Shown one piece after another: positions 1 to 6,597 of a DNA stretch of 20,596 nt. The stretch is from Lachnospiraceae bacterium UBA1760 (GTDB taxonomy: Bacteria > Bacillota > Clostridia > Lachnospirales > Lachnospiraceae), in contig DCHE01000083.1 of assembly GCA_002314775.1 (NCBI GenBank), positions 1-20,596 of the forward strand, given 5' to 3'. Made by a program: the position numbers and the translations under genes. The notes under the pieces are model-generated. The model searched no databases and was not told the DNA's origin. It saw nothing but the letters and a program-made list of their open reading frames with translations. Numbering within the stretch: the first letter of the stretch is position 1; each line of letters opens with the position of its first letter.

Positions 1-7
1 ATAGACA

Positions 8-58
8 ACAAAAATGCAACCGCCCACAAATCTCCAAACGGTGCGGTTGCATTTTTGT
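8..58. terminator. Bidirectional intrinsic terminator
   Basis: A perfect 16-bp inverted repeat (8-23 pairs with 43-58) encloses a 19-nt loop. The stem has a GC core (GCAACCGC) flanked by A5/T5 runs, so either strand gives a hairpin followed by T's. It could end the minus-strand ORF6N gene and a plus-strand gene lying left of the window. The 95 bp between it and that gene hold nothing else recognisable. Confidence 0.75.
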
Positions 59-153
59 AACCAAATAACCAAGGAGACCGTCTATCGGTAACACCTTGTT
101 TCTTTCTTTAATTTAGCATATTTTACCGGCAGAATCAAGATGATTATGAAAAG

Positions 154-621
154 CTATTTATTTTCAATAGCAGCTGTATTCTCGTTAGTTTGGATAGATA
201 ATCTCAAAAAATCGTCTGTGCTTATTAAGACATTAGTTGAAATATAATCTTTCATACCTTTGAAAAGTCTAATTAGTGCCTTACTTTGTTTGATTGCTAA
301 TTCTCCCTTTAAGACAGTCATAAGCATATATATACCTTGTTCAGTAAAAGCATAAGGTAAATATTTAATATGCTGTCCTCTCATATCTCCATTACTGTTT
401 AAGGTGAAATTTTTGCACCTTAAAGATTCTTCTTTTGTCAACTGAAACATAAAATCACTAGGAAACTTTTCGATATTATTTTTTACTTGTCTGTTAAAAT
501 TCTTTGTTTCATACCCATAAATCTTCGCCAAATCAACATCCAGCATTACCTTCTGTCCTCTTATTGTATAGATAAGATTCTCCATCTGTTCAGCTGATAT
601 AATCGATATTTCTTCACTCAT
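154..621 (-). CDS. ORF6N-domain protein, short form
   Basis: This 155-aa protein has an N-terminal ORF6N domain (about residues 10-95): a YTIRGQKVMLDVDLAKIYG segment, then NFNRQVKNN and FPSDFMFQLT. ORF6N domains are DNA-binding modules of phage antirepressor-like and KilA-N-like proteins, and are also scattered through bacterial chromosomes. The remaining 60 residues are helical and may form a short coiled coil before the stop. The start at 621 was chosen because GGAGGAGG lies about 8 nt upstream; a longer in-frame start at 678 lacks this support and lies outside the predicted promoter order. Relatives I recall often carry a further C-terminal domain, so this copy may be truncated; translating past the stop shows no continuation. 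It has its own extended -10 promoter and is divergent from the response-regulator gene. Family assignment is confident, function is not; it may be a phage or mobile-element relic. Confidence 0.8.
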   Translation of the reverse strand: MSEEISIISAEQMENLIYTIRGQKVMLDVDLAKIYGYETKNFNRQVKNNIEKFPSDFMFQLTKEESLRCKNFTLNSNGDMRGQHIKYLPYAFTEQGIYMLMTVLKGELAIKQSKALIRLFKGMKDYISTNVLISTDDFLRLSIQTNENTAAIENK

Positions 622-664
622 CTGTAATCCTCCTCCAATTCTCTCGTTGTAATCCCTCTTATAT

Positions 665-670
665 ATTATA
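665..670 (-). promoter_or_regulatory. Extended -10 promoter of the ORF6N gene
   Basis: On the minus strand the -10 is TATAAT preceded by TGC, an extended -10 arrangement. The -35 region (about 688-693) is poor (AAAATT). It is about 45 nt upstream of the chosen start at 621. Confidence 0.5.
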
Positions 671-760
671 GCAAACATATGAACTTAAATTTTGCTGAAA
701 ACCTTTAACTAAAATTTCACTAAAGTAGACTCTTTAAGTTGGGATACTCAAAAGGCGCAG

Positions 761-789
761 TTGTAACTCTGATGAATGATTGATATAAT
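761..789 (+). promoter_or_regulatory. Promoter of the response-regulator gene
   Basis: TTGTAA (761-766), a 17-nt spacer and TATAAT (784-789), with TGA immediately before the -10. This is a good sigma-A promoter with an extended -10. It gives a leader of roughly 45 nt before the ATG at 841, and diverges from the ORF6N promoter. Confidence 0.7.
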
Positions 790-840
790 AAAAAGACTTA
801 AAGGTAATATCAGGTTATTCATTTTTATCATGGGGGACAT

Positions 841-1509
841 ATGAAACGTATATTAATAGTTGAGGACGATAGCTCGATAAATGACATGATTGCGACAGCA
901 CTCACCGAGGAGGGCTATGAGACTGTCAGTGCATATTCAGGAACAGAGGCAATTCTTAGAACCGAAACTGATAATTTCAATCTCATAATCCTGGATTTGA
1001 TGATTCCGGGGAAGAGTGGCGATGAGGTTTTGACGGAGGTTAGAAAAAAGAAGAATATTCCTGTAATTGTGCTTTCTGCGAGAGATGAGATAGATGTGAA
1101 GGTTAATATGCTTTCACTTGGTGCAAATGATTACATGACGAAGCCCTTTGATCTGAAGGAGCTTTCGGCAAGAGTTATGGTTCAGCTAAGGCAGGCAGCA
1201 GCAGATACCTCGGAAGGGCTTACATTTGGTGAGCTTACACTAAATGATGATAAGAAAAATCTCGAGATAGCTGGTAATTCGGTTGCACTTACCGCGCAGG
1301 AGTATAAGATACTTCAGCTCCTTATGAAGAATCCTGAGAAGGTATATTCGAAGAATGAGATATATGAGTACGCCTGGGATGATTACTATATCGGTGAGGA
1401 TAAAACCGTAAATGTTCACATCAGCAATCTGAGAAAGAAGATTAAGAAATTTACAGAAAGAGAGTATATTGAGACACTTTGGGGTCTGGGATTTAGACTT
1501 AAAAAATAG
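841..1509 (+). CDS. OmpR/PhoB-family response regulator
   Basis: This 222-aa protein is a cytoplasmic DNA-binding response regulator. The receiver domain (about 1-115) shows the acidic pair D9/D10, the phospho-acceptor D52 in ILDLMIPG, the switch residue S79 and K101 in TKPF. The C-terminal half (about 125-222) is a winged-helix Trans_reg_C domain, recognisable from LTAQEYKILQLLM and the recognition segment VNVHISNLRKKI ending in the GLGFRL wing. The length is normal for the family. A GGGGGA ribosome site precedes the ATG. Its partner is almost certainly the histidine kinase two genes further on, separated only by the ABC transporter genes. This regulator-ABC-kinase order is common in Firmicutes peptide-antibiotic detoxification modules. 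Direct repeats downstream of the gene (1562-1591) suggest it controls the ABC operon. Confidence 0.95.
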   Translation: MKRILIVEDDSSINDMIATALTEEGYETVSAYSGTEAILRTETDNFNLIILDLMIPGKSGDEVLTEVRKKKNIPVIVLSARDEIDVKVNMLSLGANDYMTKPFDLKELSARVMVQLRQAAADTSEGLTFGELTLNDDKKNLEIAGNSVALTAQEYKILQLLMKNPEKVYSKNEIYEYAWDDYYIGEDKTVNVHISNLRKKIKKFTEREYIETLWGLGFRLKK

Positions 1510-1516
1510 TTATGAT

Positions 1517-1567
1517 ATGTCAGCCGTAGGAATTGCCAGAAAGCAAGACTTATGGCTGACATTCTTT
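1517..1567 (+). terminator. Hairpin after the response regulator, possible weak terminator
   Basis: A 12-bp stem (1517-1528 with 1551-1562; nine perfect pairs, then one G-U and two A-T) starts 8 nt after the stop codon. A 22-nt loop and a T-rich but interrupted tail follow. It may attenuate rather than stop transcription into the ABC genes. Confidence 0.45.
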
Positions 1568-1618
1568 AACTTTTCTTTAACATTTCTTTTCGATTAATTA
1601 AATAAGCTGGTGTATATT
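1562..1618 (+). promoter_or_regulatory. Direct-repeat operator and promoter of the ABC operon
   Basis: TTCTTTAAC occurs at 1562-1570 and again at 1573-1581, with a partial third copy (TTCTTTTC) at 1584-1591, so the period is exactly 11 bp. Tandem 11-bp repeats on one face of the helix are the known site architecture for OmpR/PhoB-class regulators. Next comes TATATT at 1613-1618, with only a poor -35 match (TCGATT, 1590-1595) at 17-nt spacing and touching the last repeat. This fits an activator-dependent promoter. That the regulator at 841-1509 binds here is inference. Confidence 0.55.
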
Positions 1619-1680
1619 AAAACCATCGAAGCGATGAGATAATATTTAAATGTAAGATGCATCAAACCCAAGGAGGTAGT

Positions 1681-2592
1681 ATGGAATATGTAGTTAAGGC
1701 CAGGAAGGTCACAAAACAGTTTAAAGAACATAAGGCCGTAAATGAAGCGGATATTTCGATTAAGAAGGGTGAGATATTTGGCTTCGTTGGCAAGAACGGA
1801 GCAGGAAAGACAACCTTTATGAAAATGCTCTGTGGACTTACATCGCCAACCAGTGGTGAATTTGAAATATTTGGAGCAACAGGTTCAAGGATTGCTGAGC
1901 ATAGAAGGAGAATTGGCAATCTGATTGAGGACCCGGGCATATATCCTAATATGACAGCGAAGCAGAATCTTCACTGCAAGGCTATTGCAATCGGTGTTAC
2001 TAAAAAGGGCTACGAGGAGGAGCTTCTCGAATTAGTCGGACTTAAGAATACAGGCAAGAAGAAGGTTAAGGATTTTTCACTGGGAATGAGGCAGAGACTT
2101 GGAATTGCCATGGCAATGCTCGGAGGACCAGATTTACTTGTTCTGGATGAGCCGATAAATGGACTCGACCCTGAGGGTATTGCAGAGATAAGAAATACTC
2201 TTATCAAACTGAAGGAAGAAAGAGGAATGACCATAATGATTTCGAGTCATATCCTCGAGGAATTATTTAAGATAGCTGATACATTTTGCTTTATCAATAA
2301 TGGTCATGTGATTGAGCAGCTTCCGAAGGAGAAGCTAATCGAAAAGAGCACTGATTATGTAAGAATTAAAACAGATGATACGGCGGCCGTAAGTGCTCAG
2401 CTTGAGGCTGTGGATATCAGTAGCTACAAGGTAGTTGATAAGGAGACCATATATGTTTACGAGAGACTTGAGGATACTGGAATTATCAACAGGGAGCTTA
2501 ATAGTAATGGAATTCTTGTCAGTGAGATAACACTTGTTCAGGAAAGCTTGGAGCAGTATTTTCTTGAGCTTACAGGAGGAATGGATAAATGA
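1681..2592 (+). CDS. ABC transporter ATPase, BcrA/LanF-like
   Basis: This 303-aa ABC ATPase has Walker A GKNGAGKTT (37-45), signature FSLGMRQRLGIA (132-143), Walker B LLVLDEP (152-158) and the H-loop His190, followed by about 100 residues of C-terminal extension. The Q-loop position reads LIEDPGIYPN, with Glu in place of the usual Gln. This 'E-loop' is a known trait of lantibiotic-immunity and bacitracin-type ATPases (LanF, BcrA), so the likely job is powering removal of a peptide or cell-wall-targeting compound. The start at 1681 was chosen for the AAGGAGG 4 nt upstream; an in-frame ATG at 1657 would place that site inside the gene. Its stop overlaps the permease start (ATGA). It probably pairs with that permease, which has six membrane segments per chain. 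The substrate is not identifiable from sequence. Confidence 0.9.
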   Translation: MEYVVKARKVTKQFKEHKAVNEADISIKKGEIFGFVGKNGAGKTTFMKMLCGLTSPTSGEFEIFGATGSRIAEHRRRIGNLIEDPGIYPNMTAKQNLHCKAIAIGVTKKGYEEELLELVGLKNTGKKKVKDFSLGMRQRLGIAMAMLGGPDLLVLDEPINGLDPEGIAEIRNTLIKLKEERGMTIMISSHILEELFKIADTFCFINNGHVIEQLPKEKLIEKSTDYVRIKTDDTAAVSAQLEAVDISSYKVVDKETIYVYERLEDTGIINRELNSNGILVSEITLVQESLEQYFLELTGGMDK

Positions 2593-3449
2593 TAAATGTA
2601 ATTAAAATGAATATATACAGATTTTTTCATACAAAGAGCTTGCTACTAGTAATGCTTATATTTTGTGTGATATTACCAGTTGGAATGAGTTTTCTGGCAT
2701 ATAAGATAAATGAATATTCAGCTAAGGAGGCTGCTGCAGCTGAGGCAGTAAAGGATAATTCGGATGCAGATTATTCTGAGTCACAAAAAAGTAATGGTAT
2801 AACTGTTGAGGTTGAAGAAGAGAGAGAAAACTTAGATGATACAACCTATCTGTTCAACGAATTTGTAGGCAGCTTAACAAATGGTGTGATTGCACTTTTT
2901 CTAACAATTATTCTCACAATCTTTGCACATGGCGAGAGAAAGAATGGCTTTATCAAAAATATAGCAGGTCAGTGCAGGTACAAGTCCTATAACTATATTG
3001 GTAAGGCGGCGGTTGTTGCTGTGGTAACTATCGTGACAATAGCAGTATTTGGAGTGTTCCTTATGGCTTCGGAAAAGCTATTCTTTGGTGACACAACAAA
3101 GCTTATTGATACAAGTGATTCATATATCTGTATAAAGCTATTGCTTGGAATATTTATAAATATGGCATTTGCGGGACTTTTCGTAATGCTCACAGTTATG
3201 CTCAGGGGCTTCACAATTCCGATGATTGCAGGAATCCTATGTACACTCGGAATCGAAAGCTTCATTCCAAATCTTGATGCAGTACTTCACACAAATATCT
3301 ATGATTATCTGCTTATGACAAATCTTGGTAAAATAGGGGCTATCGCAGCTAACTCTGATGCATATAAGATATTAGCAGTTGGAATCGGCTTTATTATTGT
3401 GTATAATATCATTGCAGTATTCATCGAGAATAAGAGGGATGTTGTGTAA
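2589..3449 (+). CDS. ABC-2 type permease, BcrB/LanE-like
   Basis: This 286-aa polytopic protein has about six membrane segments (near 17-37, 93-113, 139-160, 182-204, 207-227 and 260-279). An acidic loop of about 55 residues (40-92) between the first two is probably extracytoplasmic. Size and topology match the permeases of BcrAB and LanFEG peptide-resistance exporters; sequence conservation in such permeases is low, so the family call rests mostly on topology and on the partner ATPase. The gene overlaps the ATPase stop codon by 4 nt, indicating translational coupling, and the kinase gene follows 35 nt or less downstream. Only one permease is present, so a homodimer is expected rather than the LanE/LanG pair. 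Confidence 0.85.
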   Translation: MINVIKMNIYRFFHTKSLLLVMLIFCVILPVGMSFLAYKINEYSAKEAAAAEAVKDNSDADYSESQKSNGITVEVEEERENLDDTTYLFNEFVGSLTNGVIALFLTIILTIFAHGERKNGFIKNIAGQCRYKSYNYIGKAAVVAVVTIVTIAVFGVFLMASEKLFFGDTTKLIDTSDSYICIKLLLGIFINMAFAGLFVMLTVMLRGFTIPMIAGILCTLGIESFIPNLDAVLHTNIYDYLLMTNLGKIGAIAANSDAYKILAVGIGFIIVYNIIAVFIENKRDVV

Positions 3450-3484
3450 ATGATTTAGATATTAATAGGTTAATGAGGCTGATT

Positions 3485-4396
3485 ATGACAATTGCAGTTT
3501 GCGTGCTCTCAGTAGCATTTATAATTACATTAACAAAATACATTTTATACAGACGACAGGTGCGAGACATCTGTCGTCAGCTTGCGTTTATCAGAGAGAA
3601 TCAAAGTGATATAAGAATCAGACTGGATATCAATTCGAGGGAGTTTGTCGACCTTACAGAGAGTCTGAATAAGCTTAATGATGAGCTTAAAAAGCTGGAT
3701 ATTTATTACAAGGACAAGGATAAAAAGCTGAAGGATGCACTGTCAAATGTTTCCCACGACATAAGAACCCCACTTACCTCATTAAAGGGATATTTTGAGC
3801 TCGTCAGTAAGGAAGAGGATGCCGAAAAGAGGGCAGGATATGAGCAAATCATAAAGGAGAGAATTGATACACTTTCGGAGCTGCTTGAGGAGCTATTTAC
3901 ATTTACAAGGCTTCAGGATGAGGCATATCAGGTTGAGCTTTCTGAAATTGACATGACTAAGCCTGTGCTCGATACGCTATTTTCGTTCTATGAGGAAATT
4001 CAGTCTACGGTTGAGGAACCAAGTATAGACATTTGCGAGGACAAGATTATGGTTATGGGAAATGAAATCGCAATAAAAAGACTTGCTGGTAACCTTATAA
4101 AGAATGCCCTTGTTCATGGTGACGGAGAGCTTAAAATCGTGTATGGAAATGATAAAGATAGTGAAGAATGCGTAGTATTTTCGGTGGCAAATTCTGTAAA
4201 GAATCCATCAGAAATCGACGTGAGCCAGGTGTTTGACAGATTTTATAAGGCCGACAAGGCAAGGAGCAAAAGCTCAACCGGGCTTGGCCTTGCGATTGCA
4301 AAGCAGTACGCAGAGCGAATGGGCGGAGAGATAAAGGCAACACTTGTTGACAATGAATTCAAAATCGAGGTGAAGTTTAGTGGAAAAAGAAAATAA
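3485..4396 (+). CDS. Single-TM sensor histidine kinase
   Basis: This 303-aa membrane kinase has one N-terminal membrane segment (about 2-22), a short linker with coiled-coil character, and HisKA and HATPase domains. The H-box is SHDIRTPLTSLKGY with His91; the N-box is NLIKNALVHG (203-212); the F-box is FDRFYKAD (250-257); the G2 box is STGLGLAIAK (264-273). The usual DxGxG G1 motif is replaced by VANSVKNP, which I recall as common in this kinase subgroup. There is no extracellular sensor domain, so the signal probably arrives through the membrane or the neighbouring ABC transporter. It should phosphorylate the regulator at 841-1509. Start choice: GAGG lies 6 nt before the ATG at 3485; another in-frame ATG at 3473 has only a weak site. 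The 3' end overlaps the next gene by 17 nt. Confidence 0.93.
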   Translation: MTIAVCVLSVAFIITLTKYILYRRQVRDICRQLAFIRENQSDIRIRLDINSREFVDLTESLNKLNDELKKLDIYYKDKDKKLKDALSNVSHDIRTPLTSLKGYFELVSKEEDAEKRAGYEQIIKERIDTLSELLEELFTFTRLQDEAYQVELSEIDMTKPVLDTLFSFYEEIQSTVEEPSIDICEDKIMVMGNEIAIKRLAGNLIKNALVHGDGELKIVYGNDKDSEECVVFSVANSVKNPSEIDVSQVFDRFYKADKARSKSSTGLGLAIAKQYAERMGGEIKATLVDNEFKIEVKFSGKRK

Positions 4397-5417
4397 AGCA
4401 CATTATCATTTGCCGGGGCTTTTTGAGTTCTATGATTTTTACAGGGTGTTCTTAGATGTGTATAAGAATAATCCGGAGTACTTTTATGAGTGGTGCGATA
4501 TCGGTTCAATTTACGGTGCTCCAGCGGATCTTATCTGGGGCGGCGGAAGAGTAGGCTTCGGCGACCAAAATCCAGAGGATGTTTTGAAGCTTGTAAAAGA
4601 GTATCAGATATCTGCAAGGCTTACGCTCAGTAATTCGGTTCTTAGGGCGGAGCACCTTGGGGATAGTAAGTGTAACAGAATATGCAGGATGTTTGAGCGT
4701 AAACCGGGTGGACACAGTAAAGCAGATGATGAAATAGCTAGTAAAAATGACAGTGTAATGGAAAGTCGAAATGACAGTGGAATAACTGATAGAATCGACA
4801 GTGAACAGTATAGTGGAGTATCTAGTGGAAATGATAATAGGATTAGAAACGGTATAATCGTTCATTCGGATATACTTCTCGATTATTTAAAGGAGCATTA
4901 CCCAGGCTATTACTTTGTATCCTCTACAACAAAGGTTCTTACGGATCCGGGTGACTTTCTCACTGAACTAGAAAGGCCGGAATTCTCCTATGTAGTTCCA
5001 GACTTCAGGCTGAATAAAGCATTTGATATTCTTGAAGCACTTGATGATGATAAAAAAACTAAGGTTGAATTTCTGTGTAACGAATGCTGCGATTTTGACT
5101 GCCAAAGAAGAAAGGCCTGCTATGAAAATGTAAGCAGAAAGTGCTTAGGTGAGGAGGTCGCAGATCACATTTGCGGCTCGGATACTGGAAATGAAGGCTA
5201 TAAATTTTCAAGAGCGATGAAAAGTCCAGCCTTTATCGGAGTGGAGGACATAAAGAATGTGTATCTTCCGATGGGCTTTACGAATTTTAAGATTGAGGGA
5301 AGAAGTCTTGGAAGTGCGATGCTTCTTGAGTTTATCTTGCATTACATGACAAAGCCTGAGTATCAGATTCATGTTAGGGAGAAGATATATCTGGATTGCA
5401 TGCTCGATTTATTTTGA
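4380..5417 (+). CDS. Uncharacterised U32-like cysteine-containing protein
   Basis: This 345-aa soluble protein starts at a GTG preceded by GAGGTGAA. I associate its layout with an uncharacterised protein family common in Lachnospiraceae: an N-terminal HLPGLFEFYDFY segment, a glycine-rich GGGRVGF (54-60), SSTTKVLTDP (181-190), a cysteine cluster C233, C236, C237, C241, C247 with C255 and C265, and FKIEGR (303-308). FKIEGR and the cysteine cluster recall peptidase-U32-like TIM-barrel proteins (for example UbiU/UbiV, TrhP), some of which bind a 4Fe-4S cluster; this link is inference. A hydrophilic Asn/Asp/Ser-rich stretch (about 109-157) looks like an insertion. The 17-nt overlap with the kinase gene and 26-nt gap to proX argue for one transcript. 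No activity can be assigned. Confidence 0.75.
   Translation: MEKENKAHYHLPGLFEFYDFYRVFLDVYKNNPEYFYEWCDIGSIYGAPADLIWGGGRVGFGDQNPEDVLKLVKEYQISARLTLSNSVLRAEHLGDSKCNRICRMFERKPGGHSKADDEIASKNDSVMESRNDSGITDRIDSEQYSGVSSGNDNRIRNGIIVHSDILLDYLKEHYPGYYFVSSTTKVLTDPGDFLTELERPEFSYVVPDFRLNKAFDILEALDDDKKTKVEFLCNECCDFDCQRRKACYENVSRKCLGEEVADHICGSDTGNEGYKFSRAMKSPAFIGVEDIKNVYLPMGFTNFKIEGRSLGSAMLLEFILHYMTKPEYQIHVREKIYLDCMLDLF
4704..4850 (+). repeat. Degenerate NDS-type repeats inside the U32-like gene
   Basis: The segment encodes residues 109-157. It repeats short units such as AAAATGACAGTG, GAAATGACAGTGGA and ATCGACAGTGAA, giving SKNDS, SRNDS, DRIDS and SGNDN in the protein. The codons are richer in AAT/AGT than in the flanks. 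It reads as a slippage-grown low-complexity insertion between two conserved parts. Confidence 0.55.
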
Positions 5418-5443
5418 TAATTTAGATTAGTGAGGTAACATAA

Positions 5444-5995
5444 GTGAAACTAGAAAAAGGAAGACCAGAATCAGTAGAAGGAAGACTTGAGAAGGAGATT
5501 CGAGTATATGATTTGCTCGACTCACTTGGCATTGAATATGAGAGAGTAGACCACGAGGCAGCAGAAACGATGGAGGCCTGCCTTGCTATAGACGAGGTTT
5601 TAGCCCCTGCAGTCATTTGCAAAAACCTGTTTCTCTGCAACACTCAGAAAACAAAGTTTTATCTGCTGATGATAAGAGAAGATAAGAAGTTCAAGACCAA
5701 GGAGATATCTCACCAGATTAATAGTGCGAGATTATCATTTGCGACCGCAGAATATATGGAGAAGTTTTTAGACATAACTCCAGGTTCAGTATCAGTTCTC
5801 GGACTTATGAATGATAAAGAAAAGAACGTACAGCTACTTATTGACGAGGACGTATTAAAGGAGGAGTACTTCGGCTGCCATCCATGCATCAATACATCAA
5901 GTCTTAGACTTAGAACTAAGGATGTATTCGGTAAGTTTTTAGAGGCTGTAGAGCATGACTATATGACTGTTGTACTGTCGAATAGGGAGGAATAA
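5444..5995 (+). CDS. YbaK/ProX-type aminoacyl-tRNA deacylase
   Basis: This 183-aa cytoplasmic protein belongs to the YbaK/EbsC domain family that hydrolyses mischarged tRNAs. It most resembles the stand-alone ProX/PrdX subgroup, known to clear Ala-tRNA(Pro). Visible motifs are the lysine K60 in CKNLFL, GSVSVLGLMND (114-124; the family usually reads GSVSPFGLLND) and GCHPCINTSSLRL (144-156). The start is GTG, with GTGAGG about 8 nt upstream. The length is normal for ProX. The gene is the last in its plus-strand run; no classic terminator directly follows, the first good one being at 6221-6249. It has no obvious functional link to the transporter genes before it, and substrate specificity is inferred from family only. 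Confidence 0.88.
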   Translation: MKLEKGRPESVEGRLEKEIRVYDLLDSLGIEYERVDHEAAETMEACLAIDEVLAPAVICKNLFLCNTQKTKFYLLMIREDKKFKTKEISHQINSARLSFATAEYMEKFLDITPGSVSVLGLMNDKEKNVQLLIDEDVLKEEYFGCHPCINTSSLRLRTKDVFGKFLEAVEHDYMTVVLSNREE

Positions 5996-6034
5996 GTTTA
6001 ACCGAATCAAATTTTTCCTAAGTAATTAAAGAGT

Positions 6035-6249
6035 TATAAATATCCGTCATAAGTGATAGAGCGTAAGACTTCTCATCAATAACCGAAATTGGCTTCGGGC
6101 GTGGCGGATTGCTGGGGAGAAAAAAGGGACAAACAGAATTGGCGAACGTGAGATGGCACAAAAGCTTCTCATATGGACGAACATTAGTGATTCTTAGGAT
6201 AAATAGCCAGAGATAGGGGCAAAATCGCAGGTTTCAGGCCTGCGATTTT
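6035..6249 (+). ncRNA. Candidate structured RNA ending in an intrinsic terminator
   Basis: No ORF with a ribosome site lies here. A TATAAA at 6035-6040 could be a -10 element, but the -35 is weak. Possible helices are TATCC/GGATA (6041-6045 with 6197-6201) closing the unit, TTCTC/GAGAA with CAAT/ATTG around 6070-6121 enclosing CCGAA/TTCGG, and GTGAGA/TCTCAT near 6149-6172. The unit ends in the terminator at 6221-6249. It could instead be the long 3' untranslated region of the proX transcript. I could not match it to riboswitch, 6S, RNase P, tmRNA or SRP signatures. Confidence 0.35.
6221..6249 (+). terminator. Intrinsic terminator in the proX-rnfC gap
   Basis: A perfect 11-bp stem, AAAATCGCAGG (6221-6231) with CCTGCGATTTT (6239-6249), has a 7-nt loop. 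The stem's own T4 end supplies a short T run. It is the best candidate end for the proX transcript or for the candidate RNA upstream; it may also work on the minus strand. Confidence 0.6.
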
Positions 6250-6264
6250 ATGATGCCTGTTTGA

Positions 6265-6373
6265 GTCGGAGCACATGAGCTTTGCTCATGTTTTGCATGC
6301 TCCGACGACCTATCATAGCCACTTTTGTGGCTGTGATCTTCCGCTTTATAGGAAAAATCATCAGATTTTTTCC
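6265..6373 (+). other. Cluster of three adjacent hairpins
   Basis: First hairpin: GTCGGAGCA (6265-6273) with TGCTCCGAC (6298-6306), containing an inner CATGAGC/GCTCATG stem-loop. Second: an 11-bp stem 6312-6322 with 6327-6337 and a TTTT loop. Third: GGAAAAATC (6351-6359) with GATTTTTTCC (6364-6373), one base bulged. They lie back to back with almost no unpaired DNA between them. They may be part of a structured RNA or a decayed palindromic repeat element; neither can be proved here. Confidence 0.5.
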
Positions 6374-6384
6374 GAGTTCAGCAA

Positions 6385-6515
6385 GTGCCCCTTATGGTTG
6401 TATGTTTATTCTTAGAATCTCTTCTCGAGGGAGTTGGCAACATAACGCCCTCACCTCACTCCTCAGAGCTATATATATAAATAATACCCCAGCAATGGGA
6501 AAATAAGGTGGGGAG
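6385..6515 (+). other. Possible long-range RNA fold upstream of the rnf promoter
   Basis: GTGCCCCTTAT near 6385-6395 can pair with ATAAGGTGGGG at 6503-6513 with a small bulge. Inside are a hairpin GAGGG-GTT/AAC-CCCTC (6427-6452) and a short CCCA-GCAA-TGGG hairpin with a GNRA-type loop (6488-6499). The shape, a closing stem around an open bubble with an apical hairpin, loosely recalls 6S RNA, but length and sequence do not let me make that call. It ends before the rnf promoter, so it is not part of the rnf leader. Confidence 0.3.
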
Positions 6516-6530
6516 AAGTCGTCGTCGTGC

Positions 6531-6559
6531 TTGATAATTCGGGGCGTTGGTAGTAAAAT
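6531..6559 (+). promoter_or_regulatory. Promoter of the rnf operon
   Basis: TTGATA (6531-6536), a 17-nt spacer and TAAAAT (6554-6559) give five of six matches to each consensus element. Transcription would start near 6566, giving a leader of about 32 nt with the ribosome site GTGAGG 7 nt before the rnfC ATG. No Rex-type operator was seen around it. Confidence 0.75.
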
Positions 6560-6597
6560 AAATCTAGTGCAAAAATTTGAAAAAGTGAGGTAAAACC

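Noticed and set aside
4506..4865. Minus-strand frame of 119 codons inside the U32-like gene
   Set aside because: Its Ser/Thr/Ile-rich sequence is the mirror of the NDS repeat insertion; no ribosome site.
6282..6506. Open frame of 74 codons in the proX-rnfC gap
   Set aside because: No ribosome site, low-quality composition, and it runs straight through several hairpins; RNA or repeat structure explains the region better.
6500..6530. T-box-like AAGGTGGGGAG segment
   Set aside because: The T-box core AGGGTGGnACCGCG is not matched, no specifier stem was found, and rnf genes are not expected T-box targets.
6531..6597. Rex operator at the rnf promoter
   Set aside because: I looked for TTGTTAA-type inverted repeats with a TTAACAA half and found none.
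5996..6597. Known riboswitches (c-di-GMP, glycine, cobalamin, SAM, THF, lysine)
   Set aside because: None of their conserved core strings could be seen, and the structured part ends upstream of the rnf promoter.
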